In this document: positions 1 through 13,414 of the stretch, piece after piece
How the letters are laid out: the number at the start of each line of letters is the position of its first letter
Position numbering within the stretch: position 1 is the first letter of the stretch
NCBI GenBank assembly: GCA_035943355.1
Contig: DASZCG010000013.1
Location: 1 to 49,247 of the forward strand
DNA length: 49,247 nucleotides
Direction of reading: 5' to 3'
Origin: 20CM-2-65-7 sp035943355
Lineage (GTDB): Bacteria > Gemmatimonadota > Gemmatimonadetes > Gemmatimonadales > GWC2-71-9
Translations under genes and position numbers: made by a program
Notes under the pieces: generated by a model
Seen by the model: the letters and a program-made list of their open reading frames with translations, nothing else
What the model was told of the DNA's origin: nothing
Databases searched by the model: none

Positions 1-1251
1 GACGAACGGTCCATCGACTCCGGGGCCGAACAATGGGGCGGACGCGGCGTCCGCGATCGGCACTGCGGTGACGGCCAGTCCGGTGTCGGTTTCCAGGGCC
101 ATCCGCACCGGCGCGCGCATGTTCGTCGGCGCGATCAACCAGGTCGCGCCCTCCCCCGGGCCGCCCGGCCGCAGGGTCACACCGGCGACGGGCGCGTTGA
201 CCGCGCTCGCGACATGGGCGGCGTCCCACACCGGCAGGCTGCGAAGCGCGCCCTCCCCCGAGGGAAAGGCGGGAAGAGGCCGTTCGTCGATGTCGGTGAG
301 ACCGAAGGCCACGCGCTCGAATCTCGCGCGACGCTGCACGAACGCCGCGGTCTCCGGTCCGACCGACGCCCGCACGATACCCGGGATCACGAAGTAACCG
401 GCAGCGACCGACAGTAACAGCGCGATCCAGCCGGCGACAATGAGATTGGGACGATCGCGCCAGGCCCATAGGAACGAGATCCCGGCGGTCACGATCGATA
501 GCGCGGCCACTACCCTGGCGCCGGGAATCCGCGCACCCAGCGCGGCTTGATCGACCGTTCCGTGCACGCCCGCGATGACCTCCACCGGATCGAGGAGGGC
601 GCCCCAGGTGATGACGAGAGCCACGACAGCGAGCAGTACGCCGCAATGAGCACGCGCGTGGTCGCTGGCGCGAATCCGGCCGCGGCGCATCCGCAGCGAG
701 CCGATCACGCTGTACAGCAGCGCCACGATGGCGAGCGTGCCGAGTGCCACCACCAGCGCGCGATTCTGCAGTGCCGACCGCCAGGGGAGCACACCGATGT
801 AGTAGCCGGCGTCGAGCCGCAGCGTGTCGTCGGCCAACCCGAAGTGCGGCGGCGACGACGCGAGCGCGACATAGCGCCACCAGTCGCCGGTGCCCAGCGA
901 GAAAAGAATGCCGAGGATGAGGCCGAGCAGGAGAGTCCCGCCGAACAGCACCTTATGCGATACTGCTTCGACGATCTCGAGGTCGCCCAGGCGGCGCGGC
1001 ATCTGCACCGAGCCGATGGCGCGATACACGATGAGCAGATTGCCCGTCGCCCAGGTGACGGCGGCGACGAGGACGAGCGACTGCAGCAGCAACGCCAGGT
1101 TGCGGGCGTCGATCAACGCCGCTCCGCCGGCAAACGTCTTGTCCCACGCCCGCTCCGCCGTCTCCACGGCCAACCACCGGCCGCCCACCAGGGCGACCAC
1201 TAACAGGATGGCGCCGGTCACATAGAGCCGGCGACGACCGGAGCGGGTCAC
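1..1251 (-). CDS. UPF0182 family membrane protein, N-terminal part (cut by window edge)
   Basis: This frame is open for 417 codons from a GTG at 1251 to the window edge, so the C-terminal half is missing. The GTG overlaps the stop of the upstream phosphomannomutase gene by four bases (GTGA), which decides the start. The translation begins with a hydrophobic helix (ILLVVALVGG), has several more membrane helices over roughly the first 300 residues, then turns soluble. The layout fits UPF0182 (COG1615): a multi-helix N-terminal half followed by a large extracytoplasmic domain. Similar features include an Arg-rich segment after an early helix (SLRMRRGRIRASDHARAH), a VHGTV...ARIPGARV stretch before a helix, and RFERVAFGL at the start of the soluble part. 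UPF0182 has no assigned biochemical role that I know of. Family assignment is by eye and moderately sure; the reading frame is well supported. Confidence 0.6.
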   Translation of the reverse strand, partial: MTRSGRRRLYVTGAILLVVALVGGRWLAVETAERAWDKTFAGGAALIDARNLALLLQSLVLVAAVTWATGNLLIVYRAIGSVQMPRRLGDLEIVEAVSHKVLFGGTLLLGLILGILFSLGTGDWWRYVALASSPPHFGLADDTLRLDAGYYIGVLPWRSALQNRALVVALGTLAIVALLYSVIGSLRMRRGRIRASDHARAHCGVLLAVVALVITWGALLDPVEVIAGVHGTVDQAALGARIPGARVVAALSIVTAGISFLWAWRDRPNLIVAGWIALLLSVAAGYFVIPGIVRASVGPETAAFVQRRARFERVAFGLTDIDERPLPAFPSGEGALRSLPVWDAAHVASAVNAPVAGVTLRPGGPGEGATWLIAPTNMRAPVRMALETDTGLAVTAVPIADAASAPLFGPGVDGPFV

Positions 1252-2630
1252 GCCTTCATGCCGTGCTCGGTCAGCCAGCCCTCGACTGCGGCGCGATACG
1301 CTGCGAGCGACCGCGGGCTCGTCGCCTCGAATCGCATCACCAGCACCGGCTGCGTATTGGACGCACGCAGGAGCCCCCACCCGTCCGGGAAGGTGATGCG
1401 GACGCCGTCGAGCGTGAAGACCGGATAGTTCTTCTTGAAGTAGGCGGCGGCCGCTTCCACGACGGCGAACTTCTCGTCGTCAGGGCAATCGACGCGCAGC
1501 TCGGGCGTCGCAAACGTTTTGGGTAGATCGGCAAGCAGGCGCGAGAGCGGGCCACCCTCGCGCGCTACGTAGGCGAGGAGCCGGGCCGCCGCAAACAGCG
1601 CGTCATCGAAGCCGTACCAGTCGCCGCCGAAGAACATGTGCCCGCTCATTTCACCCGCGAGCGGTGCACCCAGCTCTTTCATCTTCATCTTGATGAACGA
1701 GTGCCCCGTCTTCCACATCACCGGCTCGAGACCAGCGCGCTGCAGCATCTGCGGGAGCACCTCGGAGCATTTCACGTCGAAGATCACCGGCTTCCCCGGC
1801 CCCATGCGCTTGACCAGATCGCGCCCAAAGAGCACGAGCAGCTGATCGCCGAGCACCGCCGTGCCCTGCTCATCCACCGCCCCGATCCGATCGCCGTCGC
1901 CGTCGAAGGCGATCCCCAGCTCGGCCTTCTCTCGTGTAACGGCGTCCTGGAGATCGTGGAGGTTCTCGATCACGGTCGGATCCGGGTGGTGATGCGGGAA
2001 GGTCCCATCCGACTCAGCAAACAGGGCGATGACGTCCGCCCCGAGATCGCGCAGGGTCTGGACCGCGATCAGGCTGGTGACGCCGTTGCCGCAATCGACG
2101 ACGACTTTGAGACGGCGCGCCAGCGGCGTATTCCGCTTGACGATCGCTTTCGAGTAGGCCGTGAGCAGCGCCTCGTGCACCGCCTCCTTGCCGCCGGGCT
2201 TGGTGGTCAGTTTCCCGTCGTCGATCAACTTGCGCAGCAGCTGGATGTCGTCGCCGAAGACCGCATCGTGAGCGAGCACCATCTTGAAGCCGTTGAACTC
2301 GGGCGGATTGTGCGAGCCGGTAATCTGAACGCCGCCGTCCACGTCCAGGGTCTTGGTCGCGAAATAGAGCGCCGGCGTGGGCACTTCACCGACATCGATC
2401 GCGACGCCGCCGGCGGTGACGATCCCTTCACGCACGCCCTTGGCGAGCGCGCTGCCCGACGGCCGGTTGTCGCGTCCCACGGCCACGCGTGGCGGCTTGC
2501 CGTTGCGCAGCCGGTCCCAGGCGAACGTGGTGTACGCCTGGCCCACGGCGCGTGCGGCGGCGGGCGTGAGCTCCTGGCCCACGATGCCGCGAATGTCGTA
2601 CTGGCGAAAGATTGTGGCGGGAAGCTTCAT
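1248..2630 (-). CDS. manB: Phosphomannomutase/phosphoglucomutase
   Basis: Alpha-D-phosphohexomutase of 460 residues that interconverts hexose 6-phosphates and 1-phosphates through a phosphoserine, feeding nucleotide-sugar synthesis for cell-surface polysaccharide. The N-terminal FRQYDIRGIVG is typical. The phosphoserine loop TGSHNPPEFNG has the catalytic Ser at about residue 106. The metal loop FDGDGDR holds Asp 243, 245 and 247. The sugar-binding loop GEMSGHMFF lies near 327, and the phosphate-binding RASNTQPVLVMRFE near the C-terminus. Length matches the PMM/PGM (AlgC-like) group. It starts 15 bases after the nuoN stop and overlaps the next gene by four bases, so it probably shares the nuo transcript. 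Mannose versus glucose preference cannot be read from sequence alone; algC or pgm would be equally fair names. Confidence 0.9.
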   Translation of the reverse strand: MKLPATIFRQYDIRGIVGQELTPAAARAVGQAYTTFAWDRLRNGKPPRVAVGRDNRPSGSALAKGVREGIVTAGGVAIDVGEVPTPALYFATKTLDVDGGVQITGSHNPPEFNGFKMVLAHDAVFGDDIQLLRKLIDDGKLTTKPGGKEAVHEALLTAYSKAIVKRNTPLARRLKVVVDCGNGVTSLIAVQTLRDLGADVIALFAESDGTFPHHHPDPTVIENLHDLQDAVTREKAELGIAFDGDGDRIGAVDEQGTAVLGDQLLVLFGRDLVKRMGPGKPVIFDVKCSEVLPQMLQRAGLEPVMWKTGHSFIKMKMKELGAPLAGEMSGHMFFGGDWYGFDDALFAAARLLAYVAREGGPLSRLLADLPKTFATPELRVDCPDDEKFAVVEAAAAYFKKNYPVFTLDGVRITFPDGWGLLRASNTQPVLVMRFEATSPRSLAAYRAAVEGWLTEHGMKA

Positions 2631-2645
2631 GCGATCAGCGCGCGA

Positions 2646-4154
2646 TCAGTGCGTGGGGCTCGGCAGAGGCGCGGTGGTGGTGGTTGGCTGGATACTGGCG
2701 CCCGCCGTGCGAGCCAGCTCGAACAGTCTGTTGGGCCACACCCCGAACAATAGCAACCCCACGACCACGGCAGTGACCGCGGCGCGTGCCCAGCGATCGA
2801 GACACACGTCCACGTGCGCCGCTTCGATCGGCTCGGGTTTCATGTACATCGCCATAATGACGGGAAGATAGTATCCCGCCGAGACGACGCTGGTGAGCAC
2901 AAGAATCGCCGCCAGGATGTTCTGCCCGGCACTGGTCGCGGCGATGAGGATGTACCATTTGCCGATGAACCCCGCGGTCCCAGGGAACCCCAGCAACGAC
3001 AGCATACAGACCGACATTGCCAACGCGAGCCAGGGGCGCTTCCCGGCGAGCCCCGCCAAATCGTCGATCAGGACGTCGCTTTCGCCGCCGCGGCCCTTGG
3101 CCGAGAGGACGGCGAAGGCGCCCAGCGACATCATGGTGTAGGCCACCGCATACACCAGGAAGGCGCTCGATCCCTGCGGGCCACCCGCGGTGACCGCGAC
3201 GAGCAGGTAGCCGGCGTGCGCCACGGATGAATACGCGAGCATCCGCTTGAGCGAGCGCTGCCCGAGCGCAAAGAGGTTGCCCGCGATCATCGTGACCGCC
3301 GCGAGCCACCAGAGGATGTCGTGCCACACGGCGACGCCGGCGAATGCGGTGTTGAGCAGCCGGAACAGCGCGGCGAAAGCGGCGGCCTTGACGGCCGTGG
3401 CCATAAAGGCGGTCACCGGCGTGGGCGCGCCGTCGTACACGTCGGGAGCCCACATGTGGAACGGAACCGCCGCGACCTTGAATCCAAAACCCACGATCAG
3501 CAGGGCGAGCCCGATCAGCAGCATGATCGAGGTGCCGCCGATACTCACCTGTACGCCGATGAGCGCCAGGTTCGTGGTGGCCGTCGCCCCGTACACCAGC
3601 GCAATACCGTACAGCAGGAACCCCGACGCGAAGGCGCCAAGCAGGAAGTACTTGAGCGCCGCCTCGGCGGAACGCGCCCGGCGCCGGTCGAATCCGGCCA
3701 GGACGTACACTGCGACCGACAGCAGCTCGAGGCCGAGGAAGATGACCATCAGATCGGACCCGGCCGCCATCACCATCGCGCCGAGCGTCGCGAACAGCAA
3801 TAGGACGTAGTACTCGGGGGCGAGCAGCTGCTCGCGCTCGAGATAGAAAAAGGAGATCAGCACCGTCAGGGCGGCCGCGCCGAGGAACACCCAGTCGGCC
3901 ACCCAGCGGAAATCGTCCGCCGCGATCATGGCCGCGATCCCCTCGATCTCCGTGCGATTCCACCACAGCCACCAGATCACGATCGCGGTGGACCCGAGTG
4001 CCGCGAGCGTCAACCATCCCGCGACGCGCAGATCGCGTGTGGTCTTGTGTCGCCAGGCCACGAAGAGGAGCAGCACCAGCGCCCAGCCCGTCATGACGAG
4101 CTCGGGGAGGATCGAGAGGAGCAGATCGTGATAGACCGACGGATCCAGCCTCAT
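2646..4154 (-). CDS. nuoN: NADH-quinone oxidoreductase subunit N
   Basis: Antiporter-like, proton-translocating membrane subunit of respiratory complex I, about 502 residues. I place the start at the ATG (MRLDPSVYHDLLLSILPEL) whose first bases overlap the nuoM stop as ATGA; a longer upstream reading would run through nuoM in another frame. About 14 hydrophobic segments are visible. Family features include the GLELLSVAVYVLAGF stretch with the conserved membrane Glu, and PFHMWAPDVYDGAPTPVTAFMA with the Lys-containing helix following. It is the last of the fourteen nuo genes and is followed closely by the phosphomannomutase gene. Identity is clear from motifs and position. Confidence 0.96.
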   Translation of the reverse strand: MRLDPSVYHDLLLSILPELVMTGWALVLLLFVAWRHKTTRDLRVAGWLTLAALGSTAIVIWWLWWNRTEIEGIAAMIAADDFRWVADWVFLGAAALTVLISFFYLEREQLLAPEYYVLLLFATLGAMVMAAGSDLMVIFLGLELLSVAVYVLAGFDRRRARSAEAALKYFLLGAFASGFLLYGIALVYGATATTNLALIGVQVSIGGTSIMLLIGLALLIVGFGFKVAAVPFHMWAPDVYDGAPTPVTAFMATAVKAAAFAALFRLLNTAFAGVAVWHDILWWLAAVTMIAGNLFALGQRSLKRMLAYSSVAHAGYLLVAVTAGGPQGSSAFLVYAVAYTMMSLGAFAVLSAKGRGGESDVLIDDLAGLAGKRPWLALAMSVCMLSLLGFPGTAGFIGKWYILIAATSAGQNILAAILVLTSVVSAGYYLPVIMAMYMKPEPIEAAHVDVCLDRWARAAVTAVVVGLLLFGVWPNRLFELARTAGASIQPTTTTAPLPSPTH

Positions 4155-5691
4155 TGCTGGCTGCTGCCGCCGTCGCTGGTCGCGGCGAATGGCGGTTGCC
4201 CCTGCGTCCCCCCGGGGCGCACCTGCTCGATCAGCTGCCGCGCCGAGGGCTCCATCCGCCGCAGGAAGGGCCGCGGATAGATGCCGACCCACAGAATGCA
4301 CACCAGCAGCGGGACCAGCACGACGAGCTCCCGCAGCGACAAGTCGGTCAGCTTCTGGTTTTCGGGATGCGCGAGCGGATTGTAGATCACGCGCTGCAAC
4401 GCAGTCAGGAGATACATCGCGGCAACGATGACGCCGGTGGTCGCCAGTGCCGTGATGACCGGATAGGTGCGGAACGAGCCGAGCAGCACCAGGAACTCAC
4501 CGACGAAGCCGTTGGTCCCCGGGAGCGCGATCGACGAGAGCGACACTATCGTGAGGATGGCCGCGAACAGGGGCACGACGCGCGCGATCCCGCCGTAGTC
4601 CGCAATCAGCCGGCTGTGCCGCCGCTCGTAGATCATTCCCACGAGGAAGAACAGCGCCCCAGTCGAGATGCCGTGATTGATCATGATGAGCAACGCGCCC
4701 TGCACGCTCTGCAGCGTCAGCGCCCAGATACCCAGGACGACGAAGCCCAGGTGCGCGACCGACGAGTAGGCGATCAGTTTCTTGAAGTCGGGCTGCACCA
4801 TCGCGACGAGGCCGCCGTAGATGATGCCGATCAGCGCGAGCCCCACGATCACCAGTTGGACGACCGGGTTGAGCGCGACGCCGGGGAAGAAGGGGACCGC
4901 GAACCGCAGGAAGCCGTAGGTCCCCATTTTCAGCAGGATGCCGGCCAGAATCACAGAGCCGGCGGTGGGTGCTTCGACGTGGGCGTCCGGCAGCCACGTG
5001 TGCAGCGGGAAGAGCGGCACCTTGATCGCGAATGCGAGGAAGAACGCGGCGAACAGCCACCAGGCCGCTGGTCCGAGCGAGCCGACCTGGCTCAGCAGGT
5101 GAGCATACGCGAAGGAGTAGAGTCCCGTCACGCGGCCGGTGTGGAGGTACAGCACGATGATCGCCACGAGCATCAGCAGCGAGCCAAAGAACGTATAGAT
5201 GAAGAACTTGATCGCCGCATACAGCCGATTCTCGCCGCCCCACACCCCGATGATGAAATACATCGGGATCAGCATCACTTCCCACATCACATAGAAGAGG
5301 AAGAGATCGAGCGACACGAACACGCCGACCATCCCCGTCGTCAGAATCAGCAGCAAAGCGTAGAAGCCGTTCTCCCGCTTCGTGATGTACGACCAGCTGC
5401 CGAGCACGGAGAGCGGCATCAGCAACGTGGTCAGCAGCACCATGAACAGCGAAATGCCGTCCAGGCCGACCGTGTAGTGAATGCCCCATGCCGCGATCCA
5501 CGGCCGGTCGAGGATGAATTGCATGCCGCCGCTCGGAACGAACGCCCACCAGAGCGGCACCGAAATCGCGAATTCAATCAGGCTGGCGGCGAGCGCGACC
5601 TGCTTTGCGAGCCTGCTGGGGACCAACAGGACGATCAGACCGGCCAGGAGCGGCCAGGCGAGCAGCGCGGTGATGATCCAGCTGCCGTAGG

Positions 5692-5695
<4 letters not shown>
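4151..5695 (-). CDS. nuoM: NADH-quinone oxidoreductase subunit M
   Basis: Second antiporter-like subunit of complex I, 514 residues, pumping protons across the cytoplasmic membrane. The start is the ATG (MTYGSWIITALLAWPLL) that overlaps the nuoL stop as ATGA. The translation is almost wholly hydrophobic with about 14 helices. FYVMWEVMLIPMYFIIGVWG carries the conserved membrane Glu, and FPLHTWLPDAHVEAPTAGSV followed by ILLKMGTYGFLRF is the characteristic Lys-containing helix pair. KKLIAYSSVAHLGFV matches the second conserved Lys region. It overlaps nuoN by four bases. Length and motifs are normal for the family. Confidence 0.97.
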
Positions 5696-7667
<1,972 letters not shown>

Positions 7668-7671
<4 letters not shown>

Positions 7672-7967
7672 CCGTCTTTGAGGAGATTCATGTTCTGCAG
7701 GCTGACCGACTGCGTGTGGCGGAAGACGGCGAGAATGATCGCGAGGCCCACCCCGGCCTCCGCCGCCGCTACCGCCATCACGAAGAAGACGAAGATTTGA
7801 CCACCTATCCCGAGCCGCTGCGCCAGCGCCACAAACGTCAGGTTGACGGCGTTGAGCATCAGCTCGACGCACATGAAGATCACGATGGCGTTGCGGCGCA
7901 GCAGCACGCCCGCGACGCCCAGCGTGAAGAGCACGGCGGAAATGGCGAGCGCTGGACTGAGGAGCAT
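7668..7967 (-). CDS. nuoK: NADH-quinone oxidoreductase subunit K
   Basis: Small three-helix membrane subunit of complex I, 99 residues, the usual length. Helix 2 carries a Glu within FMCVELMLNAVNLTFVAL and helix 3 a Glu in AVAAAEAGVGLAIILAVFR; these are the paired conserved acidic residues of the proton path. It starts with ATG two bases after nuoJ ends and overlaps nuoL by four bases. Identity is certain from sequence and position. Confidence 0.97.
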
Positions 7968-7969
7968 CG

Positions 7970-8485
<516 letters not shown>

Positions 8486-8992
8486 CTACTCACCTTTTGG
8501 ATCTGATGGATCCCACAACGTCGAAACGGGATGTGTCTGCGCCGTCAGCCGCTCGAGATCGTAGACAAAACGGTCGCGCGAGTATTCCGAGTTTTCGTAG
8601 TGCACGCCGACGTGGATCGCCTCTTCGGGGCACACTTCCTGGCAGTAGCCGCAGAAGATGCAGCGGAACTCGTCGATCTCGTAGATCAGCGGGTAGCGGT
8701 GTCCCTCTTCGTCCTCGCCGGGCACCAGCTTGATGCAATTCGCAGGGCAAATCTGCGGGCACAACCCGCAGGCGACGCACTTGGCGCGGCCCTGCTCGTC
8801 GGTGAGCATGCGATGCGTGCCGCGCCAGCGGGACGAGAGCGTCCAGTCCTTCGACGATTTCTCTTCGGGGTACTGCATCGTGACTTTCGGACGCAGCAGA
8901 TGGCTGAACGTCAGCGCCATCCCCTTCAGGGTGGCGCGCAAATACGACGTCTGCTGCGTCGGCCGCTTCATGACCTTGACGCCGATCGCCAT
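8486..8992 (-). CDS. nuoI: NADH-quinone oxidoreductase subunit I (two [4Fe-4S])
   Basis: Peripheral-arm ferredoxin-like subunit of 168 residues carrying clusters N6a and N6b, which pass electrons towards NuoB. Two motifs are seen: CVACGLCPQICPANC and CIFCGYCQEVCPEE, each C-x2-C-x2-C-x3-C. The N-terminal part (GMALTFSHLLRPKVTMQYPEE) is the amphipathic membrane-contacting segment. The start ATG (MAIGVKVMKRP) overlaps the nuoH stop by one base (TGATG). The longer open frame upstream lies inside nuoH and is not part of the protein. Confidence 0.97.
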   Translation of the reverse strand: MAIGVKVMKRPTQQTSYLRATLKGMALTFSHLLRPKVTMQYPEEKSSKDWTLSSRWRGTHRMLTDEQGRAKCVACGLCPQICPANCIKLVPGEDEEGHRYPLIYEIDEFRCIFCGYCQEVCPEEAIHVGVHYENSEYSRDRFVYDLERLTAQTHPVSTLWDPSDPKGE

Positions 8993-10158
8993 CAGACCGC
9001 CTCCTCGACGACCGAGCCCGACACGATGCGGCCGCGGTCCAGCCACCACACCAGCGCGATGAGCAGGATGAGATTCACCCCGCCGAGCGTGTACGCCATT
9101 CCCGGTCCGTAATCCCACCCCAGCTGCGCGCGCAGCAACCAGATCGCCACGGCCAGAATCGTGATATAGAGCAGCGCGAGCGGCAGCAGCACCTTCCAAC
9201 CGAGCGCCATGAGCTGATCGTAACGGAACCGCGGCAGCGTCCAGCGGACCCAGATGAACGTGAAGAGGAAGATGAAGGTCTTGGCGCCGAAGGCCAGGAG
9301 CGTCAGCAGCGTCTTGGCGACGGTCGGATCGCCGGTCGAGTCCCAGCTGGTCAGCGGAATATCCCAGCCGCCGAAGAACAGCGTCGCCATCAACGCCGAC
9401 GCCGTCACCATGTTCGAGTACTCGGCGATATAGAACATCGAGAACTTCATCGAGCTGTATTCGGTGTGATAGCCCGCGATCAGCTCGGCTTCCGCCTCCG
9501 GCAAGTCGAACGGCAGCCGGTTGGTCTCCGCCAGCGCGCTGACGAAAAAGATCACGAACCCGAGCGTCAGGGGGACGATGAACCAGGCGTGCGCGTGCTG
9601 CTGCTGCGCGATCACGCGCGACAGCGTCACGTTGCCGGCGAGCAGCAGCACCGTCACGGTGCTCATCGCGAGCGCGATCTCGTACGAGATCATCTGCGCC
9701 GACGCGCGCAGTCCGCCGAGCAGCGCGTATTTGTTGTTGGACGCCCACCCCGCCAGCACGATGCCGTACACGCCGAGTGAGCTGATCGCGAGAATGTAGA
9801 GGAAGCCGATGGGCAGATCGGCGACGACCATCGGCACGACGCCCCAAGGAGTAGGCAACGGAGACGCGAACGGAATGACCCCGAACGTCAGCAGCGCCGG
9901 GACGAACGACATGAGCGGGGCGAGCGTGAAGAGCGCCTTGTCGGCCATGGCCGGTGACGTCTCTTCCTTCAAGAAGTTCTTCAGGCCGTCCGCCGCCGGC
10001 TGCAGAATGCCCTGCGGCCCGACGCGATTGGGGCCGAGACGGTCCTGCATCCAGGCGCATACGCGCCGCTCGAGCAAGGTCAGCAGTGCGACGCCGACCA
10101 TGATCAGATTGAACACGACGAAGACTTTGATCGCCGAGGCAATGAGGAAGAACGTCAT
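8992..10158 (-). CDS. nuoH: NADH-quinone oxidoreductase subunit H
   Basis: Membrane subunit of complex I that, with NuoB and NuoD, forms the quinone chamber; 388 residues with eight or more helices. The start ATG (MTFFLIASAIKVFVVFNLIM) overlaps the nuoG stop as ATGA. Diagnostic loops are LLERRVCAWMQDRLGPNRVG near the N-terminus and AETNRLPFDLPEAEAELIAG with HTEYSSMKF after it, rich in the conserved acidic residues that link quinone reduction to pumping. It is followed by nuoI with a one-base overlap. C-terminal helices end near YTLGGVNLILLIALVWW. Confidence 0.97.
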   Translation of the reverse strand: MTFFLIASAIKVFVVFNLIMVGVALLTLLERRVCAWMQDRLGPNRVGPQGILQPAADGLKNFLKEETSPAMADKALFTLAPLMSFVPALLTFGVIPFASPLPTPWGVVPMVVADLPIGFLYILAISSLGVYGIVLAGWASNNKYALLGGLRASAQMISYEIALAMSTVTVLLLAGNVTLSRVIAQQQHAHAWFIVPLTLGFVIFFVSALAETNRLPFDLPEAEAELIAGYHTEYSSMKFSMFYIAEYSNMVTASALMATLFFGGWDIPLTSWDSTGDPTVAKTLLTLLAFGAKTFIFLFTFIWVRWTLPRFRYDQLMALGWKVLLPLALLYITILAVAIWLLRAQLGWDYGPGMAYTLGGVNLILLIALVWWLDRGRIVSGSVVEEAV

Positions 10159-11600
10159 CGCGCCGCCTCCGCGAGGCCTAGGGCGGTGGTCAGTTCGCCC
10201 AGTACCCAGGCGGCCGGCTGCGCCATGCCGGGCGCCGGTTTGGCCTGGTAGTAGCGCTGGTCGCGACCGTCGCGATTCGTGAAGGTGCCTTCCTCCTCCG
10301 CAACGTTGGCACTGGGCAAGATCACGTCGGCACGCCGGCACGGGGCATCGACCCCAAGCACTGTCCCGAGATATATCAACGCGCCGTTGGTCTGCACGGA
10401 GCAATCGGGGTCGTCGAGCACCAGCACAACAGCGGCCGTCTTCGCGGCTTCCAGAGCCTGCGCGTAGTCCCGGGTGTAGCCCAGATTCTCCGCGCCCTTC
10501 GCGTTGGGCGCACGCTCGGCCCGCAGCGCGAGGTTGGGCACTCCCGCCAGCGGTGCTTCCTCACCCATCACGACCTGAAATGCGCCGGTCCAGCTGAAGC
10601 CCGAGAGGAGTCGCTTCGCGAGCGCGAGTGCCTCAGACGAGGCGCCGGCCGAGATGAGCGCCACCGCCGCTCCGGACGCGCCGCGCAGTATCCCCACGAC
10701 GCGAGCGAGCGCTTCGTCCCAATCCGTGGCCCTGAGCTCGCCATCGCGGCGGATGAGCGGCGCCTCGATGCGGTCGCCGCGATTCATCCACTTGTAGTGC
10801 ATGCGGCCGTGATCGCAGATGAAGTAGCGGTTGACCTCGAGATTGGGACGCGGCCGCACGCGCACCACGACCTCATCACGGGTGTCGAGGGTAATGTTGC
10901 AGCCCTGCGAACAGCCGGTGCAGATCGACGCCGCTTTGTCGAGCTCCCAGGCGCGGGCTTTGTGCAGGAAGTCCTTGGACAAGAGCGAGCCCACCGGGCA
11001 AAGATCGACCACGTTCCCCGCCCAGGGGTGATCGAGCCGGGCCTCGGGATGAATGCCGATGAACGCGCGGTCGCCGCGCTCCGAGACGTTGAGGACCGGC
11101 TCCTGCGCCACATCCTCCATGAAGCGCACGCAGCGCGTGCAGAGGATGCAGCGGTTCGGCACATAGAGGACGTCGGGACCGAAGTCTTCAACGGGATTGA
11201 AGCGCTTGGGATACTCGCCGTAGCGCGTGCCGCCGCGTCCCTCCTGAAAGACGAAGTCCTGCAGCTCGCACTCGCCCGCCTGGTCGCAGATGGGGCAATC
11301 GAGCGGGTGATTGATCAGCAGGAATTCGAGCACGCTCTGGCGCGCCGCCTTCGCGGGCGCGCTCTGCGTCTTCACAACCATTCCCTCGGTCACCGTCGTC
11401 GCGCAGGCAATTTGGAGCTTCGGGGCCTTCTCGACCTCCACGAGGCACATGCGGCACACACCGGCCACCGGCAGCCCGGGGTGATAGCAGTAGTGCGGCA
11501 CGAGCACACCGGCCTGTTTCGCGGCCTCGATGACCAGGGTGCCGGGTGGGACGCTCACCGGAGCGCCGTCGATGGTCAGGTTGATGAGCTGGTCAGGCAT
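10155..11600 (-). CDS. nuoG: NADH-quinone oxidoreductase subunit G, compact form with N7 motif
   Basis: Iron-sulphur subunit of the complex I peripheral arm, 481 residues; family members I recall are about 780-900. The N-terminal [2Fe-2S] ligands are Cys38, 49, 52 and 66. His98 with Cys102, 105 and 111 forms N5; Cys151, 154, 157 and 201 fit N4. Cys227, 230, 234 and 262 form C-x2-C-x3-C-x27-C, the N7 motif found in some bacteria. The molybdopterin-like domain that follows is only about 200 residues but keeps the family's end motif (LPSANVAEEEGTFTNRDGR), so this looks like internal shortening rather than a frameshift. Its start is 33 bases after nuoF, and it overlaps nuoH by four bases. Confidence 0.94.
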   Translation of the reverse strand: MPDQLINLTIDGAPVSVPPGTLVIEAAKQAGVLVPHYCYHPGLPVAGVCRMCLVEVEKAPKLQIACATTVTEGMVVKTQSAPAKAARQSVLEFLLINHPLDCPICDQAGECELQDFVFQEGRGGTRYGEYPKRFNPVEDFGPDVLYVPNRCILCTRCVRFMEDVAQEPVLNVSERGDRAFIGIHPEARLDHPWAGNVVDLCPVGSLLSKDFLHKARAWELDKAASICTGCSQGCNITLDTRDEVVVRVRPRPNLEVNRYFICDHGRMHYKWMNRGDRIEAPLIRRDGELRATDWDEALARVVGILRGASGAAVALISAGASSEALALAKRLLSGFSWTGAFQVVMGEEAPLAGVPNLALRAERAPNAKGAENLGYTRDYAQALEAAKTAAVVLVLDDPDCSVQTNGALIYLGTVLGVDAPCRRADVILPSANVAEEEGTFTNRDGRDQRYYQAKPAPGMAQPAAWVLGELTTALGLAEAAR

Positions 11601-11633
11601 CCAGGACCCGTCGTAATCCCACCACGATTCCTC

Positions 11634-12913
<1,280 letters not shown>

Positions 12914-12914
<1 letters not shown>

Positions 12915-13414
12915 CAGCGGTACTTCTTCACGATGTCGGGCACCCGCGCGGGAGTCACATTCTCCAGAAAGTCGTCGTTCACCAGGACGGGCGTGGCGAA
13001 ACCGCATGCGCCCAGGCATTCCACTTCGACGATTGTCCACCTGCCGTCGGGGCTCGTCGCGCCGGCATCACCGGTGCCGGTCTGCTCGAGGAAGGCCTTC
13101 ACGACGCCCTCGGCGCCGCAGATGTTGCAGGGCGAGGTCGTGCAAACCTGGACGAAGTTTTTCCCGACCGGGTGCTGGTGGTACATCGTGTAGAACGTCA
13201 CGACGCCCTTCACGTACGCCGGCGTCAGCCCCAGCACCTCGGCGACCTCGGCCATGATGCGATCGGAGATCCAGCCGTGCTCGCGCTGCGCGATCCAGAG
13301 TGTGGGCAAGAGCGCTGCCTGCTTGTTCGGATAGCGCTGCAACACGGCTTGCAGCTCCTCCATGACCGTGCCTACGAAAACCGGCTCGTAGCTCTCGGGG
13401 TGACTCGCACTCAT
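12914..13414 (-). CDS. nuoE: NADH-quinone oxidoreductase subunit E ([2Fe-2S])
   Basis: Thioredoxin-like subunit of complex I, 166 residues, holding the off-path [2Fe-2S] cluster N1a. The four ligands are visible as Cys91 and Cys96 (CTTSPCNICG) and Cys133 and Cys137 (ECLGACGFAP-like). The N-terminal helical part has PTLWIAQREHGWIS and the GVVTFYTMYHQHPVGKN stretch typical of the family. The start ATG (MSASHPESYEPVF) overlaps the nuoD stop as ATGA. It is followed by nuoF with a one-base overlap, as expected for the NADH-dehydrogenase module. Confidence 0.97.

Noticed and set aside
2631..2645. Terminator between nuoN and the mutase gene
   Set aside because: Only 15 bases, no stem-loop with a T tract.
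8931..8950. Another CCCTTCAGGG-like palindrome copy
   Set aside because: It lies within the nuoI coding sequence, lacks the flanking arms of the sdh element and is a short chance match.
10155..11600. NuoG broken by a frameshift
   Set aside because: The short protein ends with the family's normal C-terminal motif and all cluster ligands are present, so it is compact rather than broken.
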